The notes: generated by a model from the letters alone, not told the origin. DNA of 64,000 nt from Amorphochlora amoebiformis (GCA_054601695.1 BAAHQB010000037.1:744001-808000); one strand, 5' to 3'. Counted from the stretch's first letter, positions 1 through 56,679 are shown. Made by a program: numbers and translations.

Positions 1-480
<480 letters not shown>

Positions 481-732
481 ATATATATATATAATATACA
501 TACAGTTTGCTCGACTCGAATCTCAACCCCTACGCAGAGCCAGCAAGCGTCGCAGGGTTATACGGAACCTCTTCCACCCAGCCTTAACACCCAGCCTAAT
601 ATCCATCCTTATCCGTAATAATCTGCAGGTGGAACTAAAATTCAGGTCGATGTCACAAGGTATTACCTCAACCGCCTCCCGACCTCAATCCAAAGAATCC
701 TAAACCAATTAACGCGGTAAACCCCACTTTAG

Positions 733-39825
<39,093 letters not shown>

Positions 39826-39947
39826 ACGATGGGGGCATCTAGATATAACATAGAACAGTACTGTTGGTCGCGCGCGAAAATAAGTTGATTATTTATGATA
39901 TTCTAGATATTAGTGAAATCTTTTTTGATCATATGCGCGCGCGCGAG

Positions 39948-39988
<41 letters not shown>

Positions 39989-40143
39989 TCTAGCATTTAC
40001 CAGATCCTAGGATCATTTGTCATCCAGGTAATTTGCATTTCTAGATACAATCATACAAACACACATCACCCGAAAATCTGATTTTACGGTTATAGTCCAT
40101 CGTGAAAAGTAGTACTAGTATTAGTATTTTCATATATATATAT

Positions 40144-40176
<33 letters not shown>

Positions 40177-40413
40177 TATATGTCTAGTATGTGTATATAT
40201 ACTGAATATAATCTTACATGATATATATTTTCGGTACACCAGCCTATAGGTAATCTAGATAATATTAGTTGTGAAAACTGTACAATTACGGCCGCGCTAG
40301 CTTGTAATACAATGTATGACGCATGATCTGAACGAGAAACTTTTAAGACAAGATACTAAGAGTGCGTCGAGCTAGCAATAAACTTAGATCGCCATCACAA
40401 GATTTAACTAGTT
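39826..40413. other. Convergent 3' region between MED12 and the plastid gene
   Basis: About 590 bp between the two stop codons. It has two small (TA)n runs, a GCGCGCGC patch near 39935 and several CTAGA sites. It should contain both 3' UTRs and poly(A) sites; I cannot fix their positions. Confidence 0.4.
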
Positions 40414-42054
40414 CTAAGCAGAGGCTGGGGTGGCAGTCTTCTCAACCTCCTCAGTGGCAACAGGCTCAGTAGCGACCACAGCTTCGGGAACAGCCTACAA
40501 GAAATTTTTAGTAGCTGCTCTCAAGCGGAGATTGTGTTTGGTTCAGTACCTTAGCGGCGGGGGCCTTTAGAGCTTTAACTTCCTCCTTCTTCCAAGGACC
40601 GTTGGGGTCACCGACAGTCATCCACATCTTGATCTTAGGCATGGGCTTGGATTGCTTCTCCATGGTGGAGAGAGTGCGGGCTGAAGTTGGGAAGATTCAG
40701 TGTAAGGGTAAAAATGGTTCTTCTTAAGAATTACTGAGGAGCCAGTCAGAGGCGGATCCGATCCAAGAACCCGGCATCTTTATGCTGGTGGTAGAGGCAG
40801 CCTTCTCCATGCTAGGGGCAACGTAAGGCTGTCCCTTAGCTGTCATATGTCATCGTTAATACAATCGGTTTGACAGGAGAAACAAGACTACCGATGAGCT
40901 TAGCGTAGTGTTCGTTAAGGTTTCCAGTCCAGGCCTTCTTGGATAGTGTTTTGGGGGCGACAGCCGGCTGTAGTTGAATGCATTTTAATATAATATATAT
41001 ATATATATATATATGTAATATATTATACATCTTTAATTTTCCAAAATATTATGTGTTTATGTATTTGCAAATGCGTTTACTTGGATATAATTGGTACATC
41101 CGAAGTACACCAAACGTATACTACAACGATGGAAAGCATATTCGGTTTCATGGGGTATAATTACTGTTTTTCCCAGACCTTGTTGTTTGGGTATTTGACG
41201 GCAGACTTAGCCTTTCCAGGGCTGAGAAAAAATCATCTATGAGTGTTTGGTAGCCTTCAGGTCAAAGTGGATACACATAGCACCCAGTACGACAGTGCAG
41301 TTAAACATTGCATACATACCGAGCGAAGTTAGCCTTGCTAGAGAACATGGCGTACGGGTCAACCCAGCCACCAGTCCAGGCCATCTGTTGCTTCATGGGA
41401 ATTTGCTTAGCGACCTACGGAAATTGTATATTCGTTCACTTCTTAGATATTCATGAAAATCATCGGATAATTTTCACAATACACATAAAATTGTGTGAGC
41501 ATGCATACTACACGTAAATTTGTGTAAGCATATGCATACATGAATTTGCTAGTGTGGAACTAGTAAACAAGGTATGTGCATTTTCAATGATTCAGTAGCA
41601 GTTGTAGATACCTTGTCGTAAGAAGGCTTCGGAGAGCGAGGCTTGCCAGCTGTGTTATAAAATCATAATGTTAGGGCGAAAGTCTGCATCGATCAATGTG
41701 TCATCCGCCTGTGAACACCCCCCCCTTGCAGAATACGCAACTGAAATTCAGAGAGTACAGGTTTCATATTACCGCTCTGCATGAAAGGGACAGGCATGGA
41801 ACGGTCTACAGAAGCCCTGACGGCGGTGCGCGAGCCCACGAAACCAGTGGAGGCAGTGGATGCCATGTAGGCGACCATAGCCGCAGAGGCAAAGGCAGCA
41901 ACAACCTGAAAAGTAGAATACAGTGCAGATTTCAGCGCTTGATTTGGCCGCAAGCAACGCAGAGGTCAAAGTTCAGAATTCAGTCCGGCGAACGTACATC
42001 GAAGAGGGGTTTGTTAGGGGGGGAACGCACTACGAGGGTGGAATGACGCGCCAT
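40414..42054 (-). CDS. Plastid-targeted protein with repeated Trp-Thr-Gly motifs, nine exons, unknown function
   Basis: Nine exons chain in perfect phase: 41998-42054, 41773-41905, 41612-41649, 41320-41414, 41179-41221, 40892-40967, 40735-40839, 40550-40680, 40414-40494, giving 252 residues. The N-terminus has a hydrophobic stretch (VVAAFASAAMVAYMASTAS) followed by TGFVGSRTAVRASVDRS, i.e. signal peptide, then a Phe-bearing, Ser/Arg-rich acid-poor segment: the bipartite plastid presequence layout of red-lineage complex plastids. The mature part is Lys/Pro/Trp-rich with related segments MAWTGGWVDPY, KAWTGNLNEHY and GSWIGSASDW, and an Ala/Val/Glu tail. No transmembrane helix follows the presequence. 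The donor of exon 5 (GTCTGG) is weak. Nothing in it matches an enzyme I know; a stromal or thylakoid-associated linker is a guess from the repeats. It is convergent with MED12 and divergent from the gene at 42415. Confidence 0.8.
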
Positions 42055-42414
42055 CTTTTGAGCAGTGAAAGGGGGGATTTACGGGCGACGGAGCACAACG
42101 GGGGTAATTTCTCTCTTGTGGATCGGCCTCTTGCAGCACTGAATCTGGACCTTTTAGAGGGTAATAAATTGCCGTTTGGAAGAATCGCCTAAAGATCCTA
42201 CCGTTTCATTTTCTCTTGGAGATCTCTTGGAGAATCGAATAGTCCCGGGGGTCGGGCGGGGAATTTTTTTAACCCCGGGATTTTCTAGAAAATGCCTGAT
42301 AAGGACCGCCCGAATTCGTGGTGCCACTCGCCAGTTTCCGACACAGTGTACCACGCGGGACACGCATTGGTACACTCACGTTGACTAACCGGGTTGGTCA
42401 ACCGCACGGCTTGC
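42055..42414. promoter_or_regulatory. Short divergent intergenic region
   Basis: About 360 bp separates the start codons of the minus-strand plastid gene (42054) and the plus-strand gene (42415). It is free of (TA)n, unlike nearly all other non-coding DNA here, and is GC-richer with CCCGGG-type palindromic patches around 42243-42285. It should hold both 5' UTRs and core promoters. No clear TATA box is seen. The assignment is positional. Confidence 0.4.
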
Positions 42415-43363
42415 ATGTGCGATTGCGAGGCGCAGGAGCGCAAGATTGCTGCGATTCGGAAACAAAACGCGAAATCAGACGCGAAATTTAATGTACAGTT
42501 CGTCGAGAAGTTCAAGCGTACAATTAATTTGCTGCCTGGGGTGCGAGAGGTTGGTTTACAAAAGCCGTAACTTGACGCCGCAGATGTACTACCCTGCGAG
42601 GGGATATGATAGCAGCGGGGGACCAATAGGGTTGTGTGTTGGCAGTATTGAATTCAGGGGGATAAAATTTCTCAGGTTGATGCATCCATTTTTTGTATGT
42701 TACGGGTTCGGGTCCGGGAACCACGGTAGAGTCTTAACACTTCTGCTTTTTTGTTCGATTTACATACATGTTTACACAGTTGGCAGTGGAAAAGGAATCC
42801 AAAGTAATGGATGATGGTGACGAGTCGGATCTGGGTAGGAATCCTTATATACCCCAAGTACAAATAATGGTAACCCAAGGCCTGACTATCCAGGTAGCGA
42901 CGAGGAAGACGATGATGATATCCTGAAGAAGATTATCGCAGAGAGAAAGCAGAAAATCGGACTCGAGGTCAACAAGTGTCACATTTGTGGAACACATGCC
43001 ATGACCATGCCATGACCATGCCATGACCATGCCATGACCATGCCATGACCATGCCATGACGTGCGTATAAACTGCGCCGTCCAATGGAGGTCGTCTGACT
43101 GCTACCCAAACCACAGATCGAGAAGCGAAAGGAGCAGACAGCACTCAAACACAAGATGAGATACAAGGCAAATCATGAAGCCAGTGGAGTGTGCATAAAA
43201 CCATGTTAACACTCCCATAACACAGGACTTAAGCTTAGAGAAGCTCATTGCGAAGTACCTCAGATCAAAAGGGGCAAAGCTTGTGGTGAGATTACGGGTT
43301 TGTTTTGAGGTGTGGGTTGGGATTTCACAGTTTGGACAAACTTTTGGTAAGGGGTTTCCGTAG
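42415..43363 (+). CDS. Small charged protein with acidic patch and basic coiled coil, five exons, unknown
   Basis: Exons 42415-42553, 42787-42834, 42894-42967, 43117-43188 and 43226-43363 (TAG) chain in phase to about 156 residues. An in-frame TGA lies shortly upstream of the ATG. The product starts MCDCEAQERKIAAIRKQNAK, then has an acidic patch (DDGDESDLGSDEEDDDD), a basic helical stretch (LKKIIAERKQKIGLEIEKRK) and DLSLEKLIAKYLRSKG. This arrangement is common in nucleolar and RNA-processing proteins, but I cannot name a family. The last exon may instead splice out at 43275 (GTG|GTGAGA), which would avoid overlap with minus-strand coding sequence near 43310-43440. Intron 3 contains an 11-bp minisatellite. 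Confidence 0.6.
42997..43059. repeat. 11-bp minisatellite, CATGCCATGAC
   Basis: Five to six perfect copies of CATGCCATGAC in intron 3 of the charged-protein gene. The copies are identical, so the array is young. Confidence 0.93.
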
Positions 43364-43439
43364 GGATGCAACGCTGAGGGCAGGGCCAAGTCACGTGTGT
43401 ACATCCGCTTGTGAAAATATGTGAATGTTAACACCTTAC

Positions 43440-43505
43440 CTGTACAGCTTTTCCATGGTACCAATAAGGCTTCAACCGATGTTGTACATCATATACGAAC
43501 TTTCT
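43440..43505 (-). CDS. Single minus-strand exon, unknown protein
   Basis: Between an acceptor (TGTAG) and a strong donor (CAG|GTAAGG) the minus strand encodes 22 residues, [20 protein letters not shown] plus two. Composition is clearly protein-like and the donor is one of the best in the window. A following open stretch near 43310-43411 (start RMYTRDLALPSALHPYGNPL, with a CPNC pair) may be the next exon. It could belong with the RRM exons at 44.8-45.1 kb, but the phases do not join directly. The plus strand of the same segment is also open, so strand choice rests on the donor. Confidence 0.4.
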
Positions 43506-43589
43506 CTACACGGTAATTTTAATCCCGAACACAACCCTAACCGAGTCCAAACCAAACCTTGCATCGGATGCATCATGTAAGTATTTACA

Positions 43590-44844
<1,255 letters not shown>

Positions 44845-45103
44845 CTAAGTCCCACCCACTAACGTTTCCGCATTCCTGAACGGCTTTCTGTGCCTCTGGC
44901 AACCCCTATCAAAATTCAAAATCCTCAGGGCAGATAGCATTCTCCGGATATTTTGCGTTCAGACTACCACGAAGGATATTCCCCTAAGGTTGATGGGATA
45001 GGTTATAGGCCTTGGTTAAATTGGCTAGCTACTTGTCGAACCAAAAAAAATAATCCTTGAATTTTAGGATGGCGTATGTTTCGAACCTGCCATGCTTGGT
45101 ATG
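44845..45103 (-). CDS. RRM-domain RNA-binding protein, three exons (partial gene)
   Basis: Minus-strand exons 45087-45103, 44968-44983 and 44845-44905 join in phase to read [20 protein letters not shown] followed by [12 protein letters not shown]. This fits the RNP1 motif of an RNA recognition motif ([RK]-G-x-[GAS]-[FY]-V) followed by the usual helix with paired Ala and a Gly-containing loop (NG..x.G). RRMs bind single-stranded RNA through the aromatic residues of RNP1. RNP2 and the rest of the protein were not found; they should lie in exons further up (above 45.1 kb) and down. The junction at 44983/44905 uses a 62-nt intron. The call rests on about 30 residues. Confidence 0.5.
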
Positions 45104-45208
45104 CTATTGGAATATGGGAATCCTTATGGTGAGAGTTAGGGTTAGGAGTTTGCTTACTATTAAAGGATAGATGAAGCGGACAAAATTTTATGTGACACAA
45201 TATATATG

Positions 45209-45283
<75 letters not shown>

Positions 45284-45485
45284 GCATATGCATATATATC
45301 ACGTGTGTATATACATGTATGTGTATTCCTATAGGTATCATTAGGATGAATTGTAGCATAACATAAATCTATATTTATATAAATAAATTACACATATATA
45401 TATATATATATGTATATATATATTATATACATATAATATATATATATATATATGTCTACATTATATACAAGTATTTTATATGCAT

Positions 45486-45546
<61 letters not shown>

Positions 45547-45694
45547 CATACATATATATATATATATATATTATATTACATTATGTACAGATATATATAT
45601 ATATATATATACATAATATATACATATATATATATATGCATGTATATATACATATATATATATATATATTGTATATACATATACACACACACAC

Positions 45695-45727
<33 letters not shown>

Positions 45728-45773
45728 AATACGTTTATATATATGTGTATGTATATTTATGTATATATATGTA

Positions 45774-45840
<67 letters not shown>

Positions 45841-45885
45841 CTGTATTGTGTTTACACATGCCCACATATATCAATAAACAAGTAC

Positions 45886-45925
<40 letters not shown>

Positions 45926-46028
45926 ATGTTCAATATATATTATATATTATATATATATATATTATATATATATATATATATATATTTATATTGTATATAT
46001 CAATTATATGTATAATATCTCCAAATAG

Positions 46029-46652
46029 GTCCACTCAGGCTTTGCAAAGAACAACATGGTCTGCGATGATAACTATTGACCAACTATGGTACCTACCAAA
46101 CTGACAATCCCGCAACCTAGGACAAGGAAGACGTCATTCAATCAGTCGACCACTGGCTGGAAAAGTTGACTACCAAAATAGATCAGAGGTAAGTCGCAAC
46201 GCCATTCTTGTTCATCTACGTTCTTCACAATCCCCATTTCTCCCTCTCACTCCATGTCTCTCTTCCTCTATATCTTCCCTATCCCTCTCCAGTCACCTCA
46301 GCCTCCCTTTATTTGTCCCCTGTACCCCTCCTCTCGAATGTACAACTTCTCACCTATTACCCTCACCCAATTAAACCGGGTTTAAGCCTTAAAACCTTTT
46401 CTTACTTTCAGGCCAAATCCTTATTGCGGTCGGAACAAGTGCAGGATATCGTATGGGCACATGCATAGCTGCAAGGAAGCGCACGCCAATTGTAAGCATG
46501 TTAGCGCAACAGGTTACGAAAGTACAGATTAACATGTTTATATATATACATATATATATATATATACATATATACATACATATCTATATATTTATACGTA
46601 CTATAATATATATATATATTATATATTTATATATATATATATATATATAAAC

Positions 46653-46701
<49 letters not shown>

Positions 46702-46774
46702 GTATATGTGTATATAATATATATATATGTACAATTGGTTACGTAGTTATGCATAATATACACACATTTATAGA

Positions 46775-46822
<48 letters not shown>

Positions 46823-46883
46823 TAATTTATACGTGTATGTATGCATGTATATATTGTATATATATTTGTATATAATTATATGC

Positions 46884-46914
<31 letters not shown>

Positions 46915-47018
46915 TACATATATATATATATATATTCTATATATATATATATATATGTAGATATATCGGATTGTCAAATGACGATGTTTTCATAGGTGTT
47001 CGAGATGAGGAGAGCTAG
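46029..47018 (+). CDS. 3' exons of a Cys/His-rich protein gene, unknown
   Basis: Exons 46029-46058, 46121-46188 ([20 protein letters not shown]), 46412-46491 and 46996-47018 chain in phase and end in TAG with an acidic tail (VRDEES). Exon 46412-46491 encodes [20 protein letters not shown] and CKEAHANC, a cluster of four Cys and three His that could bind zinc, though the spacing fits no family I know. A different frame of the same exon reads [14 protein letters not shown], which looks like a hydrolase nucleophile elbow, but it needs an extra upstream exon to keep phase. The 5' end is not found. Confidence 0.45.
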
Positions 47019-47129
47019 CATAGAGGTGCCGAGAGAGGTGATAAGCTTATGTTAGCATCCGCTTATGTTGGCAACCTGATCGTGGCAATGCAGTTGCATC
47101 ATCAGATCACTGTTTTAAAACTGATTTCA

Positions 47130-47197
47130 ATTCTACATGTTTATATATATATATATATATATATCTATATATTTAGTGTAATATATATTACAAAATA

Positions 47198-47228
<31 letters not shown>

Positions 47229-47241
47229 GAATATATATATG

Positions 47242-47281
<40 letters not shown>

Positions 47282-47555
47282 TTATATACATACAATAGTT
47301 ATATGTTTGTATAACATTAATATATAAATACATGTATATATATATGTATATATGTACATGTATATATAAATATATATATGTATATATATATATTTATATA
47401 TATATATATATACATACATATATATATATGTATATATATGAACATTATATTTGCCATATGTAACACACACACATATACATATATATATACACACACACAC
47501 ACATATATATATAAACACATTTATGCAAATGTTTAAATATATACATGTGTAGATA

Positions 47556-47596
<41 letters not shown>

Positions 47597-47900
47597 GATA
47601 TATATATATATATATACATATGTATGTATACATGTGTAGATATATTGACATAACATGTGTGTGTATGTACACACATATACATATATATATATATAGATAA
47701 ATATATACAAAATTTATGTCACTCATATTTAAATTATATGTACGTACATGTCACTGACATACACATATGTACATTTACCTTTATATATATGTATGTGTGT
47801 AAATGTGTATATTTATTTATTTATTTTTATACTATCATCTAGATCATCTATGCACATTTTTATATATGTGTCTATATACATATTATATCATCGGTACTCA
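47130..47900. repeat. (TA)n block
   Basis: TA runs with CA patches between the plus-strand gene ending at 47018 and the TLC gene. No exon seen. Confidence 0.85.
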
Positions 47901-48325
47901 TTTAATTAATTATTCCATTATATCTAAATTGCACTGCTACTAAGTAACTAACTTAGTCAGTGGAATTGATGACATATCTTGATGTAATGATTTGCAATGT
48001 GATGAAATCAGGCTGTGGGCTATTCTAGATATTCGAATTCAACCGTTAGTCAATGTCGATGATCTAGATGATATACCGTAATTTAGCGGTAGTATGTGCT
48101 ATTGTATCACGAATTCGGATCTTGCAGGGGCCGCTTGAATAGAATTTCATTGTCATTCTAGTCATCGAGTCCATATAAATAATCAATGGCACATGGTACT
48201 GTACTAGTTGAATTGCACATACCTAGATGCACCGGTGTTCAGAGCCCAATTAACTGGACTTGTCTTTCATTACAAATGGCGCTGAGATTACAAATAATTA
48301 GAGAATTGGGGTTGCGGTGATTGTG
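47900..48325. other. TA-poor non-coding stretch
   Basis: About 430 bp free of microsatellite between the (TA) block ending near 47.9 kb and the last exon of the TLC gene. It is AT-rich with several CTAG and TCTAGA-like sites. It probably holds the 3' UTR of the minus-strand TLC gene. I see no open frame with splice signals in it. Confidence 0.3.
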
Positions 48326-48768
48326 TTAAAAGGACCTCTGGATCTCAGCTTTCTTCTCACGGCCCTCTAAGATGAATTAAATCATTAGAATGAAGACACA
48401 GGGAAACGCTTGGGAGTGTGATGAATCACTGGTGTTTGGGAATTGATATTTGACCTGGATCTGGTAAAACCATATATAGTTTATGAGGCAGTGACCAATC
48501 GCAAGAAACGACAACAACGGGCACAGTATCCGACGGTTTAGACCTGTTGTGACAGTGTTGTTTGAGATATTTATTCCACTGGTTGCTGTTAGAAGTGGTA
48601 TTGGTTTAGTTATTATTATTACCAGTATTATATACTTACATTTATTTTAGTATACTGAAAATGTGACAATATATATATATATATATATGTATGTATATAT
48701 ATATATATAATATATGTATTTATATATGTAATATATAATTATACATATATATATATACATATATATAC

Positions 48769-48799
<31 letters not shown>

Positions 48800-48828
48800 A
48801 AATATATTAGTGTATATATTATATGCAC

Positions 48829-48861
<33 letters not shown>

Positions 48862-49085
48862 CATATGGTATATATATTACATAAAAATATGTCTAAACAT
48901 AATACATATATATATATATATATATATAATTACATCTATATTATATATATATATATATATATATTAGTATATATATATTTATGTATATATGTATAAATAC
49001 ATATATTGTAGAAATATACGTATATATTATATGTATATATGTCTGATTATATGTATATATATATATATATATATATTCACATATC

Positions 49086-49145
<60 letters not shown>

Positions 49146-49199
49146 TTCACATATATATACATATGAATTATATACATTCACATATATATAAATATGAAT

Positions 49200-49238
<39 letters not shown>

Positions 49239-49315
49239 ATAAATATATAATATATATATATATATATATGTACGTATATATGTCTATATTTGTTTATTTA
49301 ATATTTATGTACACA

Positions 49316-49356
<41 letters not shown>

Positions 49357-49371
49357 TAACATATATATTAT

Positions 49372-49416
<45 letters not shown>

Positions 49417-49480
49417 GTTATACATATGTTTACAAAATCAAATATTGCATGTATATTTCTATATATATATATATATATAC

Positions 49481-49516
<36 letters not shown>

Positions 49517-49597
49517 AAATATACATATGTATAGATACATATACATATGTGTATATGTATATATATATATATATATAGTATACACAGATATACACGT

Positions 49598-49646
<49 letters not shown>

Positions 49647-49927
49647 TATAAATACATAGTATACACAGATATATATATGTATATATATTTTATATATAGT
49701 TAGCAGCAACAAAATAGCATGAGAGGACGGAGCTGATGAGTGGGAATCGATATAGTGTAGAAACGTAATAATAGGTATTCTAGATTAAAAACATTTACAA
49801 TATATATATATATATATATATATTATATACACACACACACATATATATATATATTTTTATATACATATATATATATATATTATATACACATATATGTATA
49901 ATATATTGTATATATATATATATATAG

Positions 49928-49978
<51 letters not shown>

Positions 49979-50053
49979 TATATATATATATATATGTATG
50001 TATATTCTATATGTATATATATATAATATATACATACATACATATATATATAT

Positions 50054-50104
<51 letters not shown>

Positions 50105-51016
50105 TGCACACATTCACGCATGTGTATGCATGCATACCACTAGTCGCCCACATGTTCCTCTCCACAGCCAGCTTCCACCAGCTGCAGTACATGTACATAT
50201 ATTGCATTAGCCCTAAGTCTGGGACCAGGTGTCAAAAGTTGGGTAGCTACCTGTGAGTCGCCATGAGATAGAGATTATACGTGTTAAACATCACTCTGAA
50301 CACGAGAAATGAGACCCTGCGTCGAGGTTGGGGAGCTCAGCGGTGGTTCGGGTGCTGAATAGCGATGGATAATGGAGATGTAATTTTACCCTAGTGCGAT
50401 TCCATTAACTTTATATGCAAGTGAACTCTTGAGCTTGGGGTCTACTGCAAGGATGTAGTTGACGTTGTCTGAGGGTTAGGATGCGTGTGTGGGTTTGGTT
50501 AGGGCACACGTTGGGTTATGCAGTCAATTTTTATACAAAATATCGTCGATGCTTCATTAATAAGGAAGGAGGCCATGTAGAATGTGCCGATATGCGTGGC
50601 AACTCCTGTATATGGTTGAGGGCTGGGTTAGAGTACAGGTCGCGGAACAAGACATATGAGACAACCTACTGAGAATGCGACGACGATGAGTGTATGATGG
50701 AGGATGGTGAGAGAGTCTCCGAATGACGGTCCATAGTAGAGGCACATAACCAAGTCGTAGGTAAGGTAACCAGAAGTGATCTGAAAGAAAGCACCACATA
50801 GCGATCTTGATGTTGTTCGACATCCGGGGATACTGTAGATTAGCTCAACACACCATGAGGTAAAAATCCCTAGCAGGCGATTCATTAAACGCAGATGTAA
50901 GAGAATTGGTGAGAGCGTCGTCGCAGGCATAGCTGGACACTCCCCCGTACACCGCGACAAGGACGTGCAGATTCGATACCACGTGGCTGACACCGTCGTT
51001 AGAGTTAGCATCGGAA
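48326..51016 (-). CDS. TLC (TRAM/LAG1/CLN8) domain membrane protein, TLCD-like
   Basis: Minus-strand exons 50854-51016, 50666-50780, 50537-50605, 50226-50250, 50138-50181 and 48471-48543 chain exactly in phase; 48326-48366 ([15 protein letters not shown]) is the probable last exon, with one junction unresolved. TLC features: [15 protein letters not shown] (helix with the early Ser/Thr-x-His), [16 protein letters not shown] (the G-Y-x-x-Y-D-L motif), [16 protein letters not shown] (conserved His pair), and [13 protein letters not shown] (conserved Glu). TLC proteins sit in the ER or plasma membrane and take part in lipid synthesis, sensing or membrane-fluidity control. The pattern is closer to TLCD/TMEM56-type proteins than to ceramide synthases, which carry a longer Lag motif. 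The Lys-rich tail would suit ER retention. The N-terminal exons, above 51.02 kb, are not fixed. Confidence 0.82.
48660..49698. repeat. (TA)n block in TLC-gene intron
   Basis: TA runs between TLC exons 48543 and 50138. No exon seen. Confidence 0.85.
49699..49775 (-). mobile_element. SINE-like element, tail fragment
   Basis: The plus-strand text around AGCATGAGAGGACGGAGCTG..ATCGATATAGTGTAGAA matches the end of copy 2 (AGTATGAGGGGACGCAGTTC..ATCGATAGCGTGTTGAA) in the same orientation. The head is absent, replaced by (TA)n, so it is a truncated copy in the intron of the TLC gene. Confidence 0.45.
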
Positions 51017-51060
51017 CTGTGGATATCCCCGAGCTCAACCGAACCCACACATTGTTAGCT

Positions 51061-51600
51061 CTAGAGGATAACAATAAGCTTGGGTATTACAACCTCCACA
51101 CGCCCGCCAGAAAACCTTAGCTTTAAAGACCCGGGAAGAGTATGCCAAATTTGCACAGTTTCAACATATTTACCTGTCGAACAAGGCACGATCTCCACTC
51201 TCCAGATTGCTATATACTCGAGATAAAACTCCAGAACATCCGAATCCGTGCCACAATACATATATCCCGATGAAAAAGGCAATGGAGGCACCGTAAACCG
51301 CGAGCGCCTCCATTCGGGATATGGGTTCCGAACTCCGGGATTATCTAGCATTTACGGTATTCCCCGGGGTTTGACGCTGACCGGGGATTCATCGGTGAAT
51401 CGGTCCAAATGCCGGGGATTTTCAGAGAATCCTCTCCGGTGCACTCCACAGCGTAGCCGTACGGCCCGTGTAAGGTATCCGCGAGAATGATGGTTCCTTG
51501 GAAATTGAGATAAGGTTGACACTTAATTTTCGATGAAATCAGTATGCCCGATTGGCCCTGGTCGAAAAAGCAACCCGAATACCAGAATGTCCCCATGAAA
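51061..51600 (-). other. Open, GC-richer stretch upstream of the TLC gene
   Basis: Two overlapping minus-strand open frames cover this TA-free region. One segment (MYCGTDSDVLEFYLEYIAIW onward, near 51180-51265) ends at a strong donor (ACAG|GTAAAT) and could be a 5' exon of the TLC gene, but its phase 1 does not fit the known exon at 51016. CCGGGG-type short repeats occur at 51330-51430. It may instead be promoter and 5' UTR shared with the divergent gene at 51.9 kb. Confidence 0.3.
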
Positions 51601-51685
51601 ATCGGGAAGAAGCGGTCGGATTACTCAAACAACACGACCGACGAGATGTATAACATGGCACAGGAAGGTCAATGGCCCAACATGA

Positions 51686-51889
51686 ATGAAAATCGTAAAC
51701 AAGGCACTATTAACTAATTTTTCCAATTATTATGTCGTATTTGAAAAGCGTGTTGACATTCGGAAGACAAATTTCAACAAACATCCAAGTTTTACTCAAT
51801 CAATTTTCCCGTACACAGAATCCGAACCAGAGCGTAAGCAGTACACGTACAGCGACGAACCTGCTGAGATGAAAAAATCGGTAAGTTGA
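51686..51889 (+). CDS. Open stretch ending at a splice donor, uncertain
   Basis: A 67-codon frame starts MKIVNKALLTNFSNYYVVFE and reaches a strong donor, TCG|GTAAGT, at 51883. An overlapping frame starting MSYLKSVLTFGRQISTNIQV at 51730 also reaches a GTAAGC donor. Either could be the first exon of the gene at 51926, or the stretch may be 5' leader sequence. Two competing frames lower confidence. Confidence 0.25.
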   Translation: MKIVNKALLTNFSNYYVVFEKRVDIRKTNFNKHPSFTQSIFPYTESEPERKQYTYSDEPAEMKKSVS

Positions 51890-51925
51890 TCGGGTGGTTC
51901 CAGTAGTATGTGGGATAAGCAATGT

Positions 51926-56027
<4,102 letters not shown>

Positions 56028-56159
56028 TTCAAGAACCTACGGCAGCCTAATGTGGATGGCCGAATTCAAGGTGGAGAAAATCCCAGCTCGTACTTTTGTT
56101 CCAAGTTGCATTGTCATACATGTACGTATACTTGCTTCAAGTCTAGTGTAATTATTAAA

Positions 56160-56548
56160 TATTGATTTAAAATTAATTAATTATTTTAGTTATTCGTTAT
56201 CATTTTTTTTTTCCTAGTAATACTGTAATAGTCGTCTTAAATTTCTGGGATTTAGGTCTACTAGAATGATCCACATGCATGATTGATTATCCAGCTTGTA
56301 TAACTTAGATATCCAGTCTAGCTAGCATAATAATTTCCATAGTATCTAGACTATCATTCTATGAGTCTAGTGAGTGAGTATCACATGAGTCGTGACCAAT
56401 GACCAATGACTAGAATGACCAATGACCGATCGTAGATTATAGACAATTTATAATAAATAAACTTAGTTAGAGACCATGCATACTTCATAATTAATTACTG
56501 GGCTGGACGTCCATTAATATAGTTATGAATAGCAAACATTAAGAGTAC
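56160..56548. other. CTAG-rich TA-poor stretch
   Basis: No reading frame is supported here. It contains many TCTAG/CTAGA sites and a short imperfect repeat of the type TGACCAATGACCA around 56394-56430. It probably includes the 3' end of the preceding transcript. Confidence 0.3.
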
Positions 56549-56674
56549 ATGGACAGAAAGTTTCACCTAGACACTAGAACTGGAGATGCTAGAGTGACGG
56601 TCAACGACGAACTGATCCCACCCGGGCACATAGAAGGGGCGTCATTTCAGTTGCGACTAATTCCGAAGGAGTAA
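56549..56674 (+). CDS. 41-codon reading frame, small protein or terminal exon
   Basis: ATG at 56549 opens a frame that ends TAA at 56672-56674. It starts [20 protein letters not shown] and ends [11 protein letters not shown], a composition typical of a folded beta-rich protein and unlike the surrounding repeat translations. CAG before 56557 and TAG before 56579 could also serve as acceptors, making this the last exon of a longer gene. I do not recognise it. Confidence 0.4.
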   Translation: MDRKFHLDTRTGDARVTVNDELIPPGHIEGASFQLRLIPKE

Positions 56675-56679
56675 TATTC

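Noticed and set aside
42997-43059. Possible CRISPR-like array
   Set aside because: The 11-bp units are contiguous with no spacers; it is an intronic minisatellite in a eukaryotic gene.
45060-45110. B-box-like GGTTCGAAAC on the minus strand
   Set aside because: The T-stem does not pair and there is no A box; the site is the donor region of the RRM-gene exon.
46412-46491. Hydrolase-like GTSAG motif on the plus strand
   Set aside because: That frame needs an extra exon in a pyrimidine-rich intron; the alternative frame joins both neighbours directly and ends in a stop.
48300-48541. Plus-strand stretches reading [16 protein letters not shown] and [12 protein letters not shown]
   Set aside because: They looked coding at first, but the minus strand of the same segments supplies TLC-gene exons that fit in phase and hydrophobicity.
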